The translations under genes and the position numbers were made by a program. Below, in pieces: positions 24,607-32,970 of a DNA stretch of 64,000 nucleotides; position 1 is the stretch's first letter, and every line of letters starts with the position of its first letter. The notes under the pieces were generated by a model. It had not been told where the DNA came from. It did no database searches and worked only from the letters and a program-made list of their open reading frames with translations. Location of the stretch: NCBI RefSeq assembly GCF_008039555.1, contig NZ_VDUW01000003.1, positions 238,401 through 302,400 of the forward strand. The letters are read 5' to 3'. The DNA comes from Cerasibacillus terrae. Its GTDB lineage: Bacteria > Bacillota > Bacilli > Bacillales > Amphibacillaceae.

Positions 24607-25065
24607 TTGAAGAAAAACGGTATTATCTTTGTAATCGCATTTTTAGTAGCTTTTGCAGGAGGATATTTTATCTTTTCGAGTGGAGGAGATGCCCCTGAAA
24701 AAGACACTTCTACAGCCACATCAGAGAAACAAGATAAAAAAGATGATGCATCTGATGAAGAAACGGCTAAAGAAGATAGTTCCGATGAGGCTACAGTACC
24801 AGCAGAAGCAGAAGCATTACAAGCAAATAATTGCTTGAGTTGCCATGCTGTTGAATCATTGGGAGCGGAAGGTGGAGCATCAGGACCTGACTTATCAGAT
24901 GCTTATAAGAATGTAAAGGGTAAGCATGGAAAAGAGCTTGATGAATTTTTACAAGAACCAACATCACAAGTAATGTCAGGTGTTATCGAAGGGAATCCAC
25001 TTTCAGACGAAGAACGTGAACAAATCGTAGAAGCATTAAAAAAAGCATCAGAGAATAATGAATAG
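24607..25065 (+). CDS. nosC: Membrane-anchored c-type cytochrome of the nos operon
   Basis: 152 residues: an N-terminal uncleaved anchor (IIFVIAFLVAFAGGYFIF, about 6-23), a 50-residue acidic Asp/Glu/Ser/Lys linker, and a small mono-haem domain with NNCLSCHAVE (CXXCH about 75-79) and a likely distal Met in QVMSG. It probably hands electrons from the menaquinol-cytochrome pool to NosZ at the outer face of the membrane. The TTG at 24607 follows GGGAGGTTAAGTCA. First gene of the nos operon, 12 bases before nosZ. Confidence 0.85.
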   Translation: MKKNGIIFVIAFLVAFAGGYFIFSSGGDAPEKDTSTATSEKQDKKDDASDEETAKEDSSDEATVPAEAEALQANNCLSCHAVESLGAEGGASGPDLSDAYKNVKGKHGKELDEFLQEPTSQVMSGVIEGNPLSDEEREQIVEALKKASENNE

Positions 25066-25077
25066 GGGGTACATCTC

Positions 25078-26946
25078 ATGAATGCACAGCGGATTATATC
25101 TGCAGTTGTTGGTATTGCAGCTGGACTACTAGTCGCTTTTGTTTTCTTCGGTGATTTTGGAAATGAAGACACGGCAACATCAGCTGACAATAAATCAAAG
25201 GCTGAAAAAGTATTTGTGCCATATGGTGAACTAGATGATTATTATATGCTCGCTTCTGGAGGACATTCTGGACAATTATTCGTTTATGGTGTTCCATCAA
25301 TGAGAAAAATTCGTACAGTTCCAGTATTCACACCAGATCCAGCAACAGGTTACGGATATGACAAAGAATCAAAAGAAATGTTAGGAGATTATACATGGGG
25401 AGATTTCCACCACCCAGCTGTTTCAGAAACAGAGGGAGATTATGATGGGGAATTCCTATTTGCAAATGATGTGGGAAATAACCGTGTTGCAGCAGTTGAT
25501 TTAGGTATTTTCCATACGGTAGATATTATGGATCTGCCAAACATGGGTGGACCGCACGCAGGAGTATTTCTAACATCTAATACAGAATATATTGCTCTAC
25601 CAACAAGATTTGCTCGTCCATTAGGTGGAGAATATGCATCATTAGATAAGTATGAAGAGGAGTATAAAGGTGTCGTATCGATGACAACCTTTGACAAAAA
25701 GAAAAAAGAATTTGATCTAGCATTCCAAATCGTTCTTCCACCATGGTCTTACGATTTGTCAGATGCAGGTAAAAAAGATTCATCTGATTGGATTGTTATG
25801 ACAACCTATAATACAGAATTTGCAACAACAAACTTAGAAATCAATGCATCACAAAATGATCGTGATTATATTGTAATGATTAACTGGAAAAAGCTTGAAA
25901 AAGCAGTTGCTGATGGAAAGTATGATGATGTAAATGGAGCGAAAATGGTTGACCCTCGTGATGTAAAGGGCGCTATTTATGCTGTACCAGTAGCCAAATC
26001 TCCACACGGTGTAGACGTTACCCCAGATGGAACTCGCTTTATTGCATCTGGTAAATTAGCACCATTAATGACTGTATTTTCATTTGAAAAAGCATTTGAT
26101 GCGATTGAAAAAGGGGACTTCGATGATGAAAAATTCGGAATTCCAATTCTTCCTTATGAAGATGTAATGGAAAGAGAAGTTGACCCACCAGGAGCACTAG
26201 GACCATTGCATACACAATTTGATGACAAAGGTCATGCTTATAACACGATGTTTATTTCATCAGAAGTTGTTAAGTGGAAAGTCGATACAGGAGAAGTTAT
26301 AGACCGAAAACCTTCTTACTATTCACCTGGACACGCTTCAGCTGCTGAAGGTGATACAGTTGATCCAGATGGAAAATGGCTTGTTGCATTAAACAAAATT
26401 GCGAAAGATAACTTCCTTTCTGTTGGGCCATCTCACCCAGAATCAATGGATTTATATGATATTTCTGGGGAGGAAATGGAGCATATTATGGCAGCACCAG
26501 TAGACCCTGAGCCACACTATGCACAAATTATTCATCGCGATAAAATTAAACCGAAGAAGTTATACGAAAAAGATGAAGATAGACCAAATTCTGTCTGGTC
26601 AGTAGATGATGCTCATATTGAACGTAAAGGTGATGAAGTCCATGTTTACGGGGTAGCTCTTCGTTCACGTTTTGTCTTTGACGCAAAAGCAGAACGTCCA
26701 GATGCTGTAACCGTTAAGCAAGGTGACAAAGTGTTCTTCCATATGACTAATATTGACCTTGACCAGGATATTACTCATGGATTCGGTATTAACGATTACA
26801 ACTTGAACTTTGAGGTTCAACCAGGTCAAACAAGTACATTAGAATTTGTAGCAGATAAAGCTGGAACATATCCAATTTATTGTACAAATTTCTGTTCTGC
26901 ACTACACCAAGAAATGAGCGGTTATTTATTAGTTGAACCGAAATAA
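25078..26946 (+). CDS. nosZ: Nitrous-oxide reductase, clade II (Sec-type)
   Basis: Reduces N2O to N2 outside the membrane using a CuA and a CuZ copper centre. Seven-bladed propeller region (about 50-510) with DFHHPAVSET, GPHAGVF and SPHGVDVTPDG histidine clusters for CuZ. The C-terminal cupredoxin domain has CuA ligands H567, C602, C606, H610 and M613 in CTNFCSALHQEM; the usual Trp between the cysteines is Asn, but only its backbone binds copper. The N-terminus is a hydrophobic Sec-type anchor without a twin-arginine motif, placing it in clade II. 622 residues. Confidence 0.95.
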   Translation: MNAQRIISAVVGIAAGLLVAFVFFGDFGNEDTATSADNKSKAEKVFVPYGELDDYYMLASGGHSGQLFVYGVPSMRKIRTVPVFTPDPATGYGYDKESKEMLGDYTWGDFHHPAVSETEGDYDGEFLFANDVGNNRVAAVDLGIFHTVDIMDLPNMGGPHAGVFLTSNTEYIALPTRFARPLGGEYASLDKYEEEYKGVVSMTTFDKKKKEFDLAFQIVLPPWSYDLSDAGKKDSSDWIVMTTYNTEFATTNLEINASQNDRDYIVMINWKKLEKAVADGKYDDVNGAKMVDPRDVKGAIYAVPVAKSPHGVDVTPDGTRFIASGKLAPLMTVFSFEKAFDAIEKGDFDDEKFGIPILPYEDVMEREVDPPGALGPLHTQFDDKGHAYNTMFISSEVVKWKVDTGEVIDRKPSYYSPGHASAAEGDTVDPDGKWLVALNKIAKDNFLSVGPSHPESMDLYDISGEEMEHIMAAPVDPEPHYAQIIHRDKIKPKKLYEKDEDRPNSVWSVDDAHIERKGDEVHVYGVALRSRFVFDAKAERPDAVTVKQGDKVFFHMTNIDLDQDITHGFGINDYNLNFEVQPGQTSTLEFVADKAGTYPIYCTNFCSALHQEMSGYLLVEPK

Positions 26947-26971
26947 ATATTTTCAACTAGGTAGGAACAAA

Positions 26972-27003
26972 GGGAGCGATCTCCTCATTGAAGGAGATCC
27001 CCC
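26972..27003 (+). promoter_or_regulatory. Intercistronic hairpin between nosZ and the next gene
   Basis: GATCTCCT (about 26980-26987) pairs with AGGAGATC around TCATTGA-type loop sequence, with G/C runs flanking. No T-run follows, so it more likely stabilises the 3' end of nosCZ mRNA or limits read-through than terminates fully. Confidence 0.55.
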
Positions 27004-27027
27004 CTATTCATTTAGGAGATGACTATA

Positions 27028-27591
27028 GTGAAGAAAAAACTATCAAAAGTATCTATGTTTAGTCTAATAGCAGCAGCAATTATCATCTTCATAACACTTT
27101 TTGTACCTTGGTGGGGAATGGAATTTTATGCACCACAATATCCAGAAGGCTTAGACATTATCGTTTATCCAACAACACTTGCAGGTGATATTGATGTGGT
27201 GAATGGGTTAAACCATTATATTGGTATGAAGGAATTTAGTAATGAATCATTCCCTGAATTACAATTTATGCCGTATATTGTTGCGGGAATAGCTGTACTT
27301 ACATTAATCGTTGCTTTTTTAAGGAGAAAATCACTTCTCTATGGATTAATTGCATTATTTGCACTTGGAGGTGCAGTTGGAATCTTAGATATGCGCCGTT
27401 GGCTTAAAAAATTTGGTACTGAATTAGACCCAAATGCTCCGATTGATTTAGAACCATTTGTACCGCCTATTATAGGAGAAAATACAATTGCTAACTTTGT
27501 AACAAATAGTTACTTCACATGGGGTGCCTTTCTATTAGGTCTTGCTTTTATATTAATGATTTTTCCATTATGGAAGGATAGAGGAAAATGA
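27028..27591 (+). CDS. Nos-cluster membrane protein (NosB-like)
   Basis: About 187 residues with four hydrophobic segments (near 12-30, 90-106, 114-130 and 165-182 of the longer frame). A conserved-looking extracytoplasmic loop contains FVPWWGMEFYAPQYPEGL and NGLNHYIGM, with Met/His/Trp/Tyr residues that could bind copper. Proteins of this kind sit between nosZ and nosD in clade II clusters. The role is unknown, perhaps copper or electron supply. GTG 27028 is chosen because AGGAG lies 9 bases upstream, whereas ATG 27019 touches it. The stop overlaps nosD by 4 bases. Confidence 0.7.
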   Translation: MKKKLSKVSMFSLIAAAIIIFITLFVPWWGMEFYAPQYPEGLDIIVYPTTLAGDIDVVNGLNHYIGMKEFSNESFPELQFMPYIVAGIAVLTLIVAFLRRKSLLYGLIALFALGGAVGILDMRRWLKKFGTELDPNAPIDLEPFVPPIIGENTIANFVTNSYFTWGAFLLGLAFILMIFPLWKDRGK

Positions 27592-28919
27592 AACGAATGA
27601 TAACGGGCATTACCCTTATCATCATGGCCATTCTTGGAGCACAGTCTGTACAAGCGGCAGAAACAAATGAATTACAAGAGCTCATTGATAATACACCAGA
27701 AAAAGGTGTACTAGAACTTGAAGCGAAAACATATGAAGGAAATGTTGTTATAAAAAAGCCGATGACCATGAAAGGACAAAAAGGTACTAAAATTCATGGC
27801 GATAAAAAAGCAAATGTCGTTGAAATAGAAAGTGATCATGTCACATTAGATAATATGGAAATTAGATACAGTGGGATGAGTCGTAGTTCAGATGAAGAAT
27901 ATTCAGGTGTCCGTGTCATGGGCAATCATACAACATTAAAAAACTTAACGATTTCAGATAGTTATCATGGGATATATTTAAATAGAACAAAGGAAAATAC
28001 GATTCAAGGAAATAAAATTACTGGACATGGAACAGAAGTATTAGGAAATCAAGGTTATGGTATTTTTATTAATCGTGCAGGACGTAATATGGTTAAAGAT
28101 AATTATATTGAAAAAACTCGTGATGGAATTTATGTAGAATATGCCGATAATAACGAGATTGTGAATAATACTGCAGTGGAGACCAGATATGGCCTCCATT
28201 ACATGTATTCTAATTATAATATATTTGAAGGAAATCATTTCAATCGAAATGTAGGTGGAGCAGCCATCATGCATTCCGACCACATTACATTGAAAGACAA
28301 CACATTTTCTTATAATCAAGGATCACGTGCATTTGGATTAATTATTCAAACAAGCCGTGATATTCACGTCCTGCAGAATGAATTTCACTTAAATCAACGA
28401 GGTCTTTATTTAGAACAATCCACAAGTAATTTAATAGAAAAAAATGATTTTTTTCATAATCAGATTGGCGTAGAAGTCTGGGCTTCAGCTACAGCACATA
28501 CATTTATCAAGAATGCGTTTTATAAAAATAATACAAATGTTCTGGCTGTAGGAGGGGAGTCGAATAATGAATGGTTTAAGGGTGGTGTTGGAAACTATTG
28601 GAACACCCCAATGCTTGATTTAAACGATGACAAGATCGGTGACTCACCTTTTGAAAATACATCATCATTAAGCACATTAGTTGAAGAAAATGAATTAGCT
28701 TATCTTTTTCTTGATAGCCCTGCCATTACCATCTATGAAAAAACAAATGAATTATTAAGTAATGATCAAGTAATGGCAATAGATAAGCATCCACTAATGT
28801 CTAAAGAAAAACAAATCAAACCGATTGTTATATTCATTTCAATTATCATTGCAGGGACTCTCATATTTTTATACAGAAAGGGAAAATTACCATGGCTTAC
28901 ATTTGGAAAGAAGGATTAG
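27588..28919 (+). CDS. nosD: Copper-site maturation protein NosD
   Basis: Periplasmic-type right-handed beta-helix protein needed to insert the CuZ site of NosZ together with the NosFY ABC transporter. Signal peptide (about 1-24), a long run of NosD/PbH1 repeats (90-330: GVRVMGNHTTLKNLTI, YHGIYLNRTKENTIQGN, GIYVEYADNNEIVNN, and so on), GVGNYWNTPMLDLNDDKIGDSP near 340, and a C-terminal transmembrane anchor (about 408-430). 443 residues. Coupled to both neighbours: it overlaps the preceding gene by 4 bases and nosY by 28. Confidence 0.93.
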   Translation: MKRMITGITLIIMAILGAQSVQAAETNELQELIDNTPEKGVLELEAKTYEGNVVIKKPMTMKGQKGTKIHGDKKANVVEIESDHVTLDNMEIRYSGMSRSSDEEYSGVRVMGNHTTLKNLTISDSYHGIYLNRTKENTIQGNKITGHGTEVLGNQGYGIFINRAGRNMVKDNYIEKTRDGIYVEYADNNEIVNNTAVETRYGLHYMYSNYNIFEGNHFNRNVGGAAIMHSDHITLKDNTFSYNQGSRAFGLIIQTSRDIHVLQNEFHLNQRGLYLEQSTSNLIEKNDFFHNQIGVEVWASATAHTFIKNAFYKNNTNVLAVGGESNNEWFKGGVGNYWNTPMLDLNDDKIGDSPFENTSSLSTLVEENELAYLFLDSPAITIYEKTNELLSNDQVMAIDKHPLMSKEKQIKPIVIFISIIIAGTLIFLYRKGKLPWLTFGKKD

Positions 28920-29692
28920 AACAAGCTCGTGGAAAAGGATTATGGCTTGGCTTAGGTGTACTTATGCTTGCATCGATTTTTATAATTGCAGAGGCACGTT
29001 CTTTTCCAGCAGATTTAGGTTTTGAAGCGATGTTATTATCTTTATTTGATACAAATATGTACCTTGTTCCATTGTTTTCCCTGTTCTTAGCCTCATTTTC
29101 CATGTTTCAAGAAAAAGAAATGAAAACAGCGATGATTTTATTAACAAAAAAAGAATCAAATTGGACATATATTTTAAAGAAGTCGCTTGCGGTACAAATC
29201 GTTATTACATCAGCATTTATTGGAGCTTATTTTGTTCTAGCTTTATTTATGAAGGGATTTTTAGCTTTTCATTTACAAAGCTTCCTCCACTTTTTATTAA
29301 TAACCATTGTATTTCTTCTTATTTTTAATCAGATTGGCGTGTTTCTAGGTACAGTATGTAAAACGAAAATGCAATTAGTTGGTGCAAATATTTTAATATG
29401 GTTTGTAATTGTGTTTTTAGTTGATCTTGTATTTTTATACTTTTTACCTGCTATTACTTTTGATAATTTACGGTTATTTTCATGGATTTACTTTCTAGAT
29501 CCCATCCATACGATGCGTTTTTATTTAGAGACAAAGCTAAATCTGTTTGGTTTATCTCATATGTCCCGTTTAATGGAGAAGTTCGTATTTATGGCCCCGT
29601 GGAAATTCTTAGCAATTAATGCATTTCTATGGCCAACCTTGTTTTATTTCTTATCAGTATTTATTAAAAGCGGGGGAACGAGACAAAATTAA
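28892..29692 (+). CDS. nosY: ABC transporter permease NosY
   Basis: 266-residue membrane subunit with six predicted helices, an ABC-2 type permease partner of NosF. N-terminal AYIWKEGLEQARGKGLW; large hydrophobic segments about 17-34, 47-69, 97-120, 133-155, 165-190 and 240-260. With NosD it is thought to supply a sulfur species for the CuZ centre. The start lies inside nosD (28-base overlap). 36 bases separate it from nosF. Confidence 0.88.
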   Translation: MAYIWKEGLEQARGKGLWLGLGVLMLASIFIIAEARSFPADLGFEAMLLSLFDTNMYLVPLFSLFLASFSMFQEKEMKTAMILLTKKESNWTYILKKSLAVQIVITSAFIGAYFVLALFMKGFLAFHLQSFLHFLLITIVFLLIFNQIGVFLGTVCKTKMQLVGANILIWFVIVFLVDLVFLYFLPAITFDNLRLFSWIYFLDPIHTMRFYLETKLNLFGLSHMSRLMEKFVFMAPWKFLAINAFLWPTLFYFLSVFIKSGGTRQN

Positions 29693-29728
29693 GATGTACA
29701 AAAATATGGTTATTCAAGAGGTGTAATT

Positions 29729-30400
29729 ATGATACAGATAAAAAATGTGTCCCAATCCTTTCAAAAGAAAAAAGTATTAGATGATGTTCATTTATCTGTT
29801 GATAAATATGAGCGCTGTGCATTAGTAGGGCGAAATGGTGCGGGAAAATCAACTTTAATTCATACACTCCTTGGCTTATTACCTTTAAAACAAGGAACCA
29901 TCACCCTTGATGGGCAATCAAATAAAAAACAAACATGGAAAAAGAATGTCTCCTACTTGCCTGAAAAATTCCATCTATATCAAAATTTAACCGGGATAGA
30001 AAACATGCAGTTTTTTGCAAGTTTACAATCCAAAAAAATGAATGATGAAAAAATCGAAGAAAAATTACGTATGGTTTCTTTATGGGAAGACAGATCTAAA
30101 CAAATTAGCAATTATTCAAAAGGAATGTTACAACGTCTAGGGCTTGCGGTTGTTTTATACTTTGATTCTGAAATTATTATCCTAGATGAACCAACGAGTG
30201 GCCTTGATCCAATCGGTAGGAATGAAATATTGAGTATTATTAAATCTCTAACAAACAAAACAATTTTAATGGCCTCCCATCATTTTGAGGAAATTCGCAA
30301 AGTGTGTACACATGTTGCTTATTTAGAAGATGGAAAAATTACAAAATATACGACAGATGAATTCTTGGAAAAATATGCAAGTATGGAAAACTTCGTATAG
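29729..30400 (+). CDS. nosF: ABC transporter ATP-binding protein NosF
   Basis: 223-residue ATPase energising NosY. Walker A GRNGAGKST (34-42), signature YSKGMLQRLG near 131, Walker B IIILDEPTSGLDP, and a switch His in ASHHFEE. Ribosome site AGAGGTG before the ATG. Standard member of the NosDFY maturation system. Confidence 0.92.
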   Translation: MIQIKNVSQSFQKKKVLDDVHLSVDKYERCALVGRNGAGKSTLIHTLLGLLPLKQGTITLDGQSNKKQTWKKNVSYLPEKFHLYQNLTGIENMQFFASLQSKKMNDEKIEEKLRMVSLWEDRSKQISNYSKGMLQRLGLAVVLYFDSEIIILDEPTSGLDPIGRNEILSIIKSLTNKTILMASHHFEEIRKVCTHVAYLEDGKITKYTTDEFLEKYASMENFV

Positions 30401-30444
30401 AGCATGTGGAGCAAATAGCTATAATAATGAAGAGGGGTTTTAAA

Positions 30445-30807
30445 ATGAAGAAAATTTATCTTGCACTACTTACAATATTAGTCATCTTATTAACAGCATG
30501 TGGGGCAGAGGAAATCGAATGGACAGTAAAACAGGCACCTGTTTTCAAACCGGAAGTAGCATCCGAAATGATTATTGAAGCAAAAAAAGAGGGGGAAGCT
30601 CTAACAGGTTTAGAAATATCTGGACTTTTAGAGATGGAACGAATGGACCATGGTATTATTGAGATTGTTTTTACGGATAATGGCGATGGTACGTATTCAG
30701 GAGAAGTGGAATTGCCGATGGGTGGAGAATGGATTATTGACTTACAAGCTCAAGAGGGCGATACAACCTATGAAGATGTCATAACATTTGATGTTGATGA
30801 AGGGTGA
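30445..30807 (+). CDS. YtkA-like lipoprotein of the nos operon
   Basis: 120 residues. Lipoprotein signal with lipobox LLTAC (Cys about 18), then a small beta-sandwich-like domain: VKQAPVFKPEVASEM, LTGLEISGLLEMERMDHG, FTDNGDGTYSGEVELPMGGEW, IDLQAQEGDTTY. This pattern fits the YtkA/FixH-like family. The Met/His-containing MERMDHG loop might bind copper; that is inference. No NosL is present in the cluster, so this lipoprotein or its neighbour may take a copper-delivery role. ATG 30445 follows GAGGGG. Confidence 0.75.
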   Translation: MKKIYLALLTILVILLTACGAEEIEWTVKQAPVFKPEVASEMIIEAKKEGEALTGLEISGLLEMERMDHGIIEIVFTDNGDGTYSGEVELPMGGEWIIDLQAQEGDTTYEDVITFDVDEG

Positions 30808-31526
30808 TAAATCATGAAAAAAATTATCCATTTATTTTCATCCTCGTGCTTATTACAATGCTTATTATAAGCGGCTGTGCAAAAGAGGAACAAGAAAAGA
30901 AAGATAAAACGAGTAATGAAGAAACAACAGAAAATGAAGTAAGTAAACAAAAAACAGATGACAAGAAAGATGTCGAAGTTGTTACCATTAATGATAGTAT
31001 ACTTTATGAAGAAGACCTTGAATTTTATACCCTTGTTGAAAAAATAAAAATAGAATTGAACCGTTCCAGTGATAAAAAGTCATTATCAAAAGAAGATTTT
31101 GAAGACAAAAACATTTATTGGGATGAACAATTAGAGACTCTTGAAAATATCAATGTTCAATTAAATAATCTCATTGAAATCTATACGATGTCCCTTTTAG
31201 CAGAGGAGAAACATTACTTTATTCCAGATGAAGATTTAAATGAATCAGTAGATAATTTTATTAAGAAAGTTAAAAAAGACAACTCTGCAAATAAATTAAT
31301 AGATACGTATGGGGAAAAGAAATTCAAACGAAATATGAATGAATATATGAGGCAATCGATGTTACGTGATCGTGTTGCGGAAGACCTTGAAAAGGAATTG
31401 AAAAAGGAAAAACCAAAAGCAACGGAACAGGAGATTAATTTTGAACTTCATAAAGATTTTGAAGAACTTTATATGGATCAACTAAAAAGTCTTAAAATAA
31501 AGATTCATGAAATACATGAATCTTGA
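30804..31526 (+). CDS. SurA N-domain-like lipoprotein (putative foldase), last gene of the nos operon
   Basis: About 240 residues. Hydrophobic segment ending in lipobox LIISGC, Lys/Glu-rich linker, then a helical region (VVTINDSILYEEDLEFYT, LNNLIEIYTMSLLAEEKHY, FKRNMNEYMRQSMLRDRVAEDLEKELK) resembling the SurA N-terminal chaperone domain without a peptidyl-prolyl isomerase domain. GTG 30804 overlaps the previous stop (GTGA) but its N-terminus is odd for a signal peptide. A better start, ATG 30814 with AAGGG 10 bases upstream, reads MKKIIHLFS in another frame, hinting at a one-base shift near 30835. It may help fold NosZ or other exported proteins. Confidence 0.65.
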   Translation: MINHEKNYPFIFILVLITMLIISGCAKEEQEKKDKTSNEETTENEVSKQKTDDKKDVEVVTINDSILYEEDLEFYTLVEKIKIELNRSSDKKSLSKEDFEDKNIYWDEQLETLENINVQLNNLIEIYTMSLLAEEKHYFIPDEDLNESVDNFIKKVKKDNSANKLIDTYGEKKFKRNMNEYMRQSMLRDRVAEDLEKELKKEKPKATEQEINFELHKDFEELYMDQLKSLKIKIHEIHES

Positions 31527-31579
31527 TAAATATGATTCTAGTGGATAGCTTTCTATTACTAACTAGAAAATAAATAGAG

Positions 31580-31624
31580 CTAAGGTTCAGCTAGAATGCA
31601 TTGTTTGAACCTTAGTCTTTTTTA
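31580..31624 (+). terminator. Intrinsic terminator of the nos operon
   Basis: CTAAGGTTCA (31580-31589) pairs with TGAACCTTAG (31606-31615), followed by TCTTTTTTATT. It also faces the 3' end of the cyclase gene on the minus strand. Confidence 0.8.
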
Positions 31625-31645
31625 TTCCATAATTTTATATTTATT

Positions 31646-32935
31646 TTAATCTGTTTCCTTAATTACAGAAGAACCACGTTGTCTCTTTTTCGCCTCATAT
31701 AATGCAATATCAGCAGATCTTAGAACATTGGATTTTCTTGCTTGATTGGTAGATTCTACTGTAATACCCAGACTAGCTGTCACTTGAATCGTGTGTCCAT
31801 CTATATGCCAGTCTTTCTTCATTGCTTGCTGGATATTTTTTATGATTATTTTTGCTTCTTCTAGTGTTGTATTAGGTAGGAGCAACACAAACTCGTCTCC
31901 ACCAAGTCGGGCAATAAAATCGTCTTTTCGTATGGTCTTTGTTACTCTACTTGCGAATTCTTCTATTACTTGATCACCAATGTCATGTCCTAATTCATCA
32001 TTAATAGATTTAAAATGGTCAATATCCATCATAATCACAGCTAATGGTTGTTCATTTTTTAGTTCTACGGTGAGTCGTTTATTTAAATATCGACGATTGG
32101 GTAAACCGGTTAAGGAGTCATGAAAAGCAAAAAAGTTCATTTTTGCCTCATAATTTTTTTGTAAGGTAATATCCATGATTGTGGCGACCATATGCATAAG
32201 GTTTCCATTTTCATCATACACCGGTGTACCCCGTAATTCAGACCAAATCCATCCCTTCCTATAATGGATTTGACGGAACTGTATTCTACATGATTTCTGA
32301 TAAGCGATTGCTTGTTGACAAGCACCCACTATCATTTCTCTATCTTCAGGATGGACATGCTCGACAATAGAAGTATCAATATAATGTTTATAACTATAAC
32401 CTAATACTCTTTGGCAAGAAGGAGAAATATAATTGATTTCCTTTTTATTATTAATTAAAACAATTACATCGTAAGAATTTTCAGCAATAATCCGAAAGCG
32501 TTTTTCATTTTCATATAGTTTTTTTAAAGTTTTCTCTTTATGAAGCTTCGTTTTCTTTCTTTCAGTAATATCTTTTACAATGGCGACAATATGTGTACAA
32601 TCATTTGTTTCATTAAATAAGGGTGTCAAAGTTGTTTCGGAATATAGTACTTTTTTATTCGATGATATATTTTTGTTACATGATGTATACCTATCTTCAT
32701 AAATAACTGTATTTTTTATATTTAGGACGGATTGGTACTGACGATGAATATAGTTTCCTTCTATATTTGGATATACTTCTCTTAATGTTTTTCCAATCAC
32801 CTCTGTTGTTAATCCAGTGCCATCCATGGCTGCCTGATTGATAAATTCATATCTAAATACATCGCCATTTTCTACTTTCATAACAAAAACCATATCTTGA
32901 ATACCATCCATTAATACATGATATAAATTTCCCAT
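31646..32935 (-). CDS. Diguanylate cyclase with two PAS domains
   Basis: 429 residues. PAS 1 (about 5-125, ending IVKDITERKK), PAS/PAC 2 (145-262, ending ATIMDITLQK), and a GGDEF domain (265-429). The active site reads RLGGDEFVLLL (GGDEF 345-349), the substrate motif MMDIDHFKSIND is intact, and the allosteric I-site RKDD lies exactly five residues before GGDEF. It should therefore make c-di-GMP and be feedback inhibited. No transmembrane segment: a cytoplasmic sensor. It lies 35 bases downstream of the EAL gene remnant on the same strand. Confidence 0.9.
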   Translation of the reverse strand: MGNLYHVLMDGIQDMVFVMKVENGDVFRYEFINQAAMDGTGLTTEVIGKTLREVYPNIEGNYIHRQYQSVLNIKNTVIYEDRYTSCNKNISSNKKVLYSETTLTPLFNETNDCTHIVAIVKDITERKKTKLHKEKTLKKLYENEKRFRIIAENSYDVIVLINNKKEINYISPSCQRVLGYSYKHYIDTSIVEHVHPEDREMIVGACQQAIAYQKSCRIQFRQIHYRKGWIWSELRGTPVYDENGNLMHMVATIMDITLQKNYEAKMNFFAFHDSLTGLPNRRYLNKRLTVELKNEQPLAVIMMDIDHFKSINDELGHDIGDQVIEEFASRVTKTIRKDDFIARLGGDEFVLLLPNTTLEEAKIIIKNIQQAMKKDWHIDGHTIQVTASLGITVESTNQARKSNVLRSADIALYEAKKRQRGSSVIKETD

Positions 32936-32970
32936 TGTTCGTAATTTTCCACTCCGCTCTGTTGTCTGTA

